Shown one piece after another: positions 5,469 through 7,190 of a stretch of DNA of 7,190 nt. The notes under the pieces were generated by a model. The model was not told where the DNA came from, ran no database searches, and was given only the letters and a program-made list of their open reading frames with translations. Position numbers and translations under genes: made by a program. Each line of letters opens with the position of its first letter. The stretch's first letter is position 1. The stretch covers positions 1-7,190 of the forward strand of contig JAEYYS010000343.1 of NCBI GenBank assembly GCA_023428335.1. Direction: 5' to 3'. Source of the stretch: Verrucomicrobiota bacterium. GTDB taxonomy: Bacteria > Verrucomicrobiota > Verrucomicrobiia > Verrucomicrobiales > Verrucomicrobiaceae.

Positions 5469-6200
5469 TTAAGCCGGCTTAAAAGCCTCCACATAAAGAC
5501 TTTCGTGAGCGCGCTCAGGAAGGTCAATGGGAGGATCACCCCCCATACTGACACCGCATTCCATCCTCGAAACACGATTGAAGCCACATCGCTCAAGTGC
5601 CATCTTAAGAGTCTCGAAATCATACGCAAACTTGTGCTCTCCCCACTGCCTGAAGATCATGTTCACAAGCTCCATCTTCGTTTCGTATGCCACCTCAAAA
5701 TAAGGATCCCTGCGGCCAGTCTTGAGTTGCCGAAGCTCTTCAAGCCCCTCCCAGCCTTCTTTGCAGTACGCACGCAAATACTTCTCTGCATCAGGCACAA
5801 CTATCCTGAGCAAACCACCTGGTTGCAGAATTCTGAAGCATTCAGCAAAGAAAAAGCAAGCATCTGAAGGGTAATCGATGTGTTCCAGGAAATGTTCCGT
5901 GAAAATGAGCCTCGCCGATTCCGTTGCAAAAGGCTGATCTGCTCGACAGTCGACGACACAAGAAATACCAGGGCTCTCAACCACATCCACATTGACCCAA
6001 TCCGAATGACCTGCTGATCCAGCACCAAAGTTGATTTGTAGATTTTTACGATCCGCAAACTCCCTTTGGTATTTCTTATATTTGAGTCGAACACGAAACA
6101 TCAAGAACTCAAAACGAGCGTGATTCCAAAAAGACCTTGGCGCGATCCTGTCGAGAAATTTCAGCAAACCTTTTTTTAAATCAGATTTCATGACAAGCAT
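5469..6200 (-). CDS. Class I SAM-dependent methyltransferase
   Basis: A 243-residue methyltransferase. Motif I is INFGAGSAGHSDWVNVD at residues 56-72, in the place of the common LGCGxxxxxGWxNVD pattern. EHFLEHIDYP at 102-111 and LQPGGLLRIVVPDAE at 125-139 are the later motifs of the COG4627/Methyltransf_11 type. The N-terminus (to about 55) is basic and may contact a phosphate or membrane surface. I choose ATG at 6200, with GGAA at 6211-6208 as ribosome binding site and starting 4 bases after the GT2 stop; ATG at 6191 is an alternative, and an ATG at 6248 would overlap the upstream gene by over 40 bases. Base composition is the lowest in the window (a hand count of 6061-6120 gives 38% GC), which suggests separate acquisition. 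The target is unknown; glycan methylation is inferred from neighbours. Confidence 0.83.
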   Translation of the reverse strand: MLVMKSDLKKGLLKFLDRIAPRSFWNHARFEFLMFRVRLKYKKYQREFADRKNLQINFGAGSAGHSDWVNVDVVESPGISCVVDCRADQPFATESARLIFTEHFLEHIDYPSDACFFFAECFRILQPGGLLRIVVPDAEKYLRAYCKEGWEGLEELRQLKTGRRDPYFEVAYETKMELVNMIFRQWGEHKFAYDFETLKMALERCGFNRVSRMECGVSMGGDPPIDLPERAHESLYVEAFKPA

Positions 6201-6204
6201 TTGA

Positions 6205-7131
6205 TTATTCCGCGCAACCTTGACGGAGGCCAAGCAATGGCTTTGCAATCGGTTGCTTAATAGCAGCCCATACAGCCTGAAACGTGGCCACCACGCTTAC
6301 CAGCCAACGACCACTAGAGCACAGTCTGCGCCCGATCAGGTAAGGGCGGATATTGGACCGCCAAGTTTTCCAAAGCCTGACCGCCAGGGGGACACCGGTT
6401 CGGGTCCAGTAGTACCAAGAGTTTCGAAGCACCTGGGTCAATCGTTCCGCTTGCACGATTTCATCTCTGCACCCTCCAAGAGGATTCACCAAATGCAGGA
6501 CACCAGCAGCAGGCGCGTAACGCAATCTCCCACCAACCCGCCTGATGCGGTAGCAGAGCTCAACCTCCTCTCCAAGCGCAGCACCGTAGAAAGCTTCGTC
6601 AAAGCCTCCCACTCGGAAGAGCCAATCGCGTCGAAAGGACATGTTGCATCCTCGCGCCCACTTAGTGTTTCGCTCCCAGTCAATATCAAAGCGATCAGTC
6701 TGACCCGCATCCAGCTTCTGCAGTTCAGCACGTGACAGTTCCGAACGGGAGTGGCGCCGCTCCCCCGGGTGCAGAGTGCACCCGCCAACCCCGGCAAGAG
6801 CAGGATCTTCATAGCATCGCAGGTGAGCGTCCAGCAACTCGGGCACGGGCACGATGTCATCGTCGAGGAAGAGAACAACGTCACCGCGGGCGAGACGCAC
6901 CCCATGGTTGCGGGCGCGCGTCAGGCTGGCGAAATCCACACGGTGCAGTTGCAAGCTGTCGGCCAGGTCCGCCAGGCAGGCCTCGGTTTCCGGCTCATGC
7001 TGCCGGGTTTGGTCAATGACCAACAGTTCGACGTCCGCACGCCCCTGCATCAGGACTACGACGGCACGCAGGGTATCGCAGAGAACCTGCTCACGGTTCA
7101 GGGTGCAGATGATGATGCTCAACCGGATCAT
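6205..7131 (-). CDS. GT2-family glycosyltransferase
   Basis: A 308-residue GT-A glycosyltransferase. It opens with IRLSIIICTLNREQVLCDTL, the standard GT2 first strand and helix, followed by LLVIDQT at 36-42. A LTRARNHGVRLARGD segment (70-84) leads to the DxD motif FLDDDIVP at 88-95. GCNMSFRRDWLFRVGGFDE (161-179) and GEEVELCYRIRRVGG at 187-201 supply the acceptor-side catalytic acid region. All main motifs are intact, so it should be active; such inverting enzymes are common as rhamnosyl- or galactosyltransferases, but the sugar cannot be assigned. The C-terminus has a hydrophobic stretch at about 277-290 that may be a membrane-associated helix. The ATG at 7131 has a strong ribosome binding site (7143-7139) and overlaps a possible upstream reading frame as ATGA. 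Confidence 0.92.
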   Translation of the reverse strand: MIRLSIIICTLNREQVLCDTLRAVVVLMQGRADVELLVIDQTRQHEPETEACLADLADSLQLHRVDFASLTRARNHGVRLARGDVVLFLDDDIVPVPELLDAHLRCYEDPALAGVGGCTLHPGERRHSRSELSRAELQKLDAGQTDRFDIDWERNTKWARGCNMSFRRDWLFRVGGFDEAFYGAALGEEVELCYRIRRVGGRLRYAPAAGVLHLVNPLGGCRDEIVQAERLTQVLRNSWYYWTRTGVPLAVRLWKTWRSNIRPYLIGRRLCSSGRWLVSVVATFQAVWAAIKQPIAKPLLGLRQGCAE

Positions 7132-7190
7132 TTCACCCCCTCCACTTGAAAAATGAACCAGGTATTCTCACCCTGTTCCCAGCGATGATG
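7128..7190 (-). CDS. Possible C-terminal tail of an upstream gene (partial)
   Basis: From the right window edge a frame is open for 20 codons and ends at TGA 7130-7128, overlapping the next ATG as ATGA. The tail reads HHRWEQGENTWFIFQVEGVK. I do not recognise a family. A second frame is also open here and stops at 7135-7133, but it needs AGG, AGA and ATA codons that look rare in this genome, so the ATGA-ending frame is preferred. The ATGA coupling matches the FkbM/GT4 junction in this same cluster. The fragment is short and open by chance is possible. Confidence 0.45.
   Translation of the reverse strand, partial: HHRWEQGENTWFIFQVEGVK
7139..7143 (-). promoter_or_regulatory. Strong ribosome binding site of the GT2 gene
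   Basis: GGAGG on the minus strand lies 7 bases before the ATG at 7131, an ideal distance. It is the best ribosome binding site in the window and fixes the GT2 start. It would lie inside the last codons of the possible upstream gene. Confidence 0.8.

Overview
This window is part of a surface-glycan biosynthesis cluster (O-antigen, capsule or exopolysaccharide type) from a Gram-negative, probably proteobacterial chromosome. Every gene I can support lies on the minus strand, so transcription runs from position 7190 towards 1. The taxonomic guess rests on coding style: very GC-rich GT4 genes and ATGA overlaps. The A/T-rich heptanucleotide arrays remind me of purple sulfur gammaproteobacteria such as Chromatiaceae, but that is a weak inference.

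Layout in transcription order. The possible C-terminal tail of an unknown gene (7190-7128) overlaps by ATGA a GT2 glycosyltransferase (7131-6205). Next come a class I SAM methyltransferase (6200-5469), a second, divergent GT2 enzyme (5453-4488), a GT8-like nucleotide-sugar transferase (4469-3534), an FkbM-type methyltransferase (3493-2735), and a GT4 enzyme that overlaps it by ATGA (2738-1596). After a 215-base gap there is a second GT4 enzyme (1380-199). After a further 141-base gap lie the first 19 codons of a third gene that looks like a GT4 enzyme (57-1). Gaps upstream of 1596 are only 4 to 40 bases, so 7131 to 1596 reads as one operon. No transporter, flippase, polymerase, sugar-nucleotide synthesis gene, RNA gene, insertion sequence or CRISPR array is visible.

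The most unusual part is the left end. Both gaps between the GT4 genes have the same mirror design: a 7-base-period array (consensus AGTTTAA) that encodes the stop of the preceding gene, then a unique spacer, then the same array in inverted orientation just before the next start. A 20-base arm is shared exactly between the two start-side arrays and pairs with each stop-side array at 19/20 or 18/20 positions. A G-quadruplex-like G-tract run also sits at the start of the second GT4 gene. Together these suggest repeat-bordered glycosyltransferase cassettes.

Functionally, the glycosyltransferases would add successive sugars from nucleotide-sugar donors to a growing glycan at the cytoplasmic membrane face, and the two methyltransferases could O-methylate sugars or cap chains. 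Specific donors, acceptors and linkages cannot be read from the sequence. Base composition shifts sharply: the GT4 region reaches about 75% GC in a hand-counted line, while the 5469-6200 methyltransferase falls to 38-52%. This suggests the cluster was assembled from pieces of different origin.
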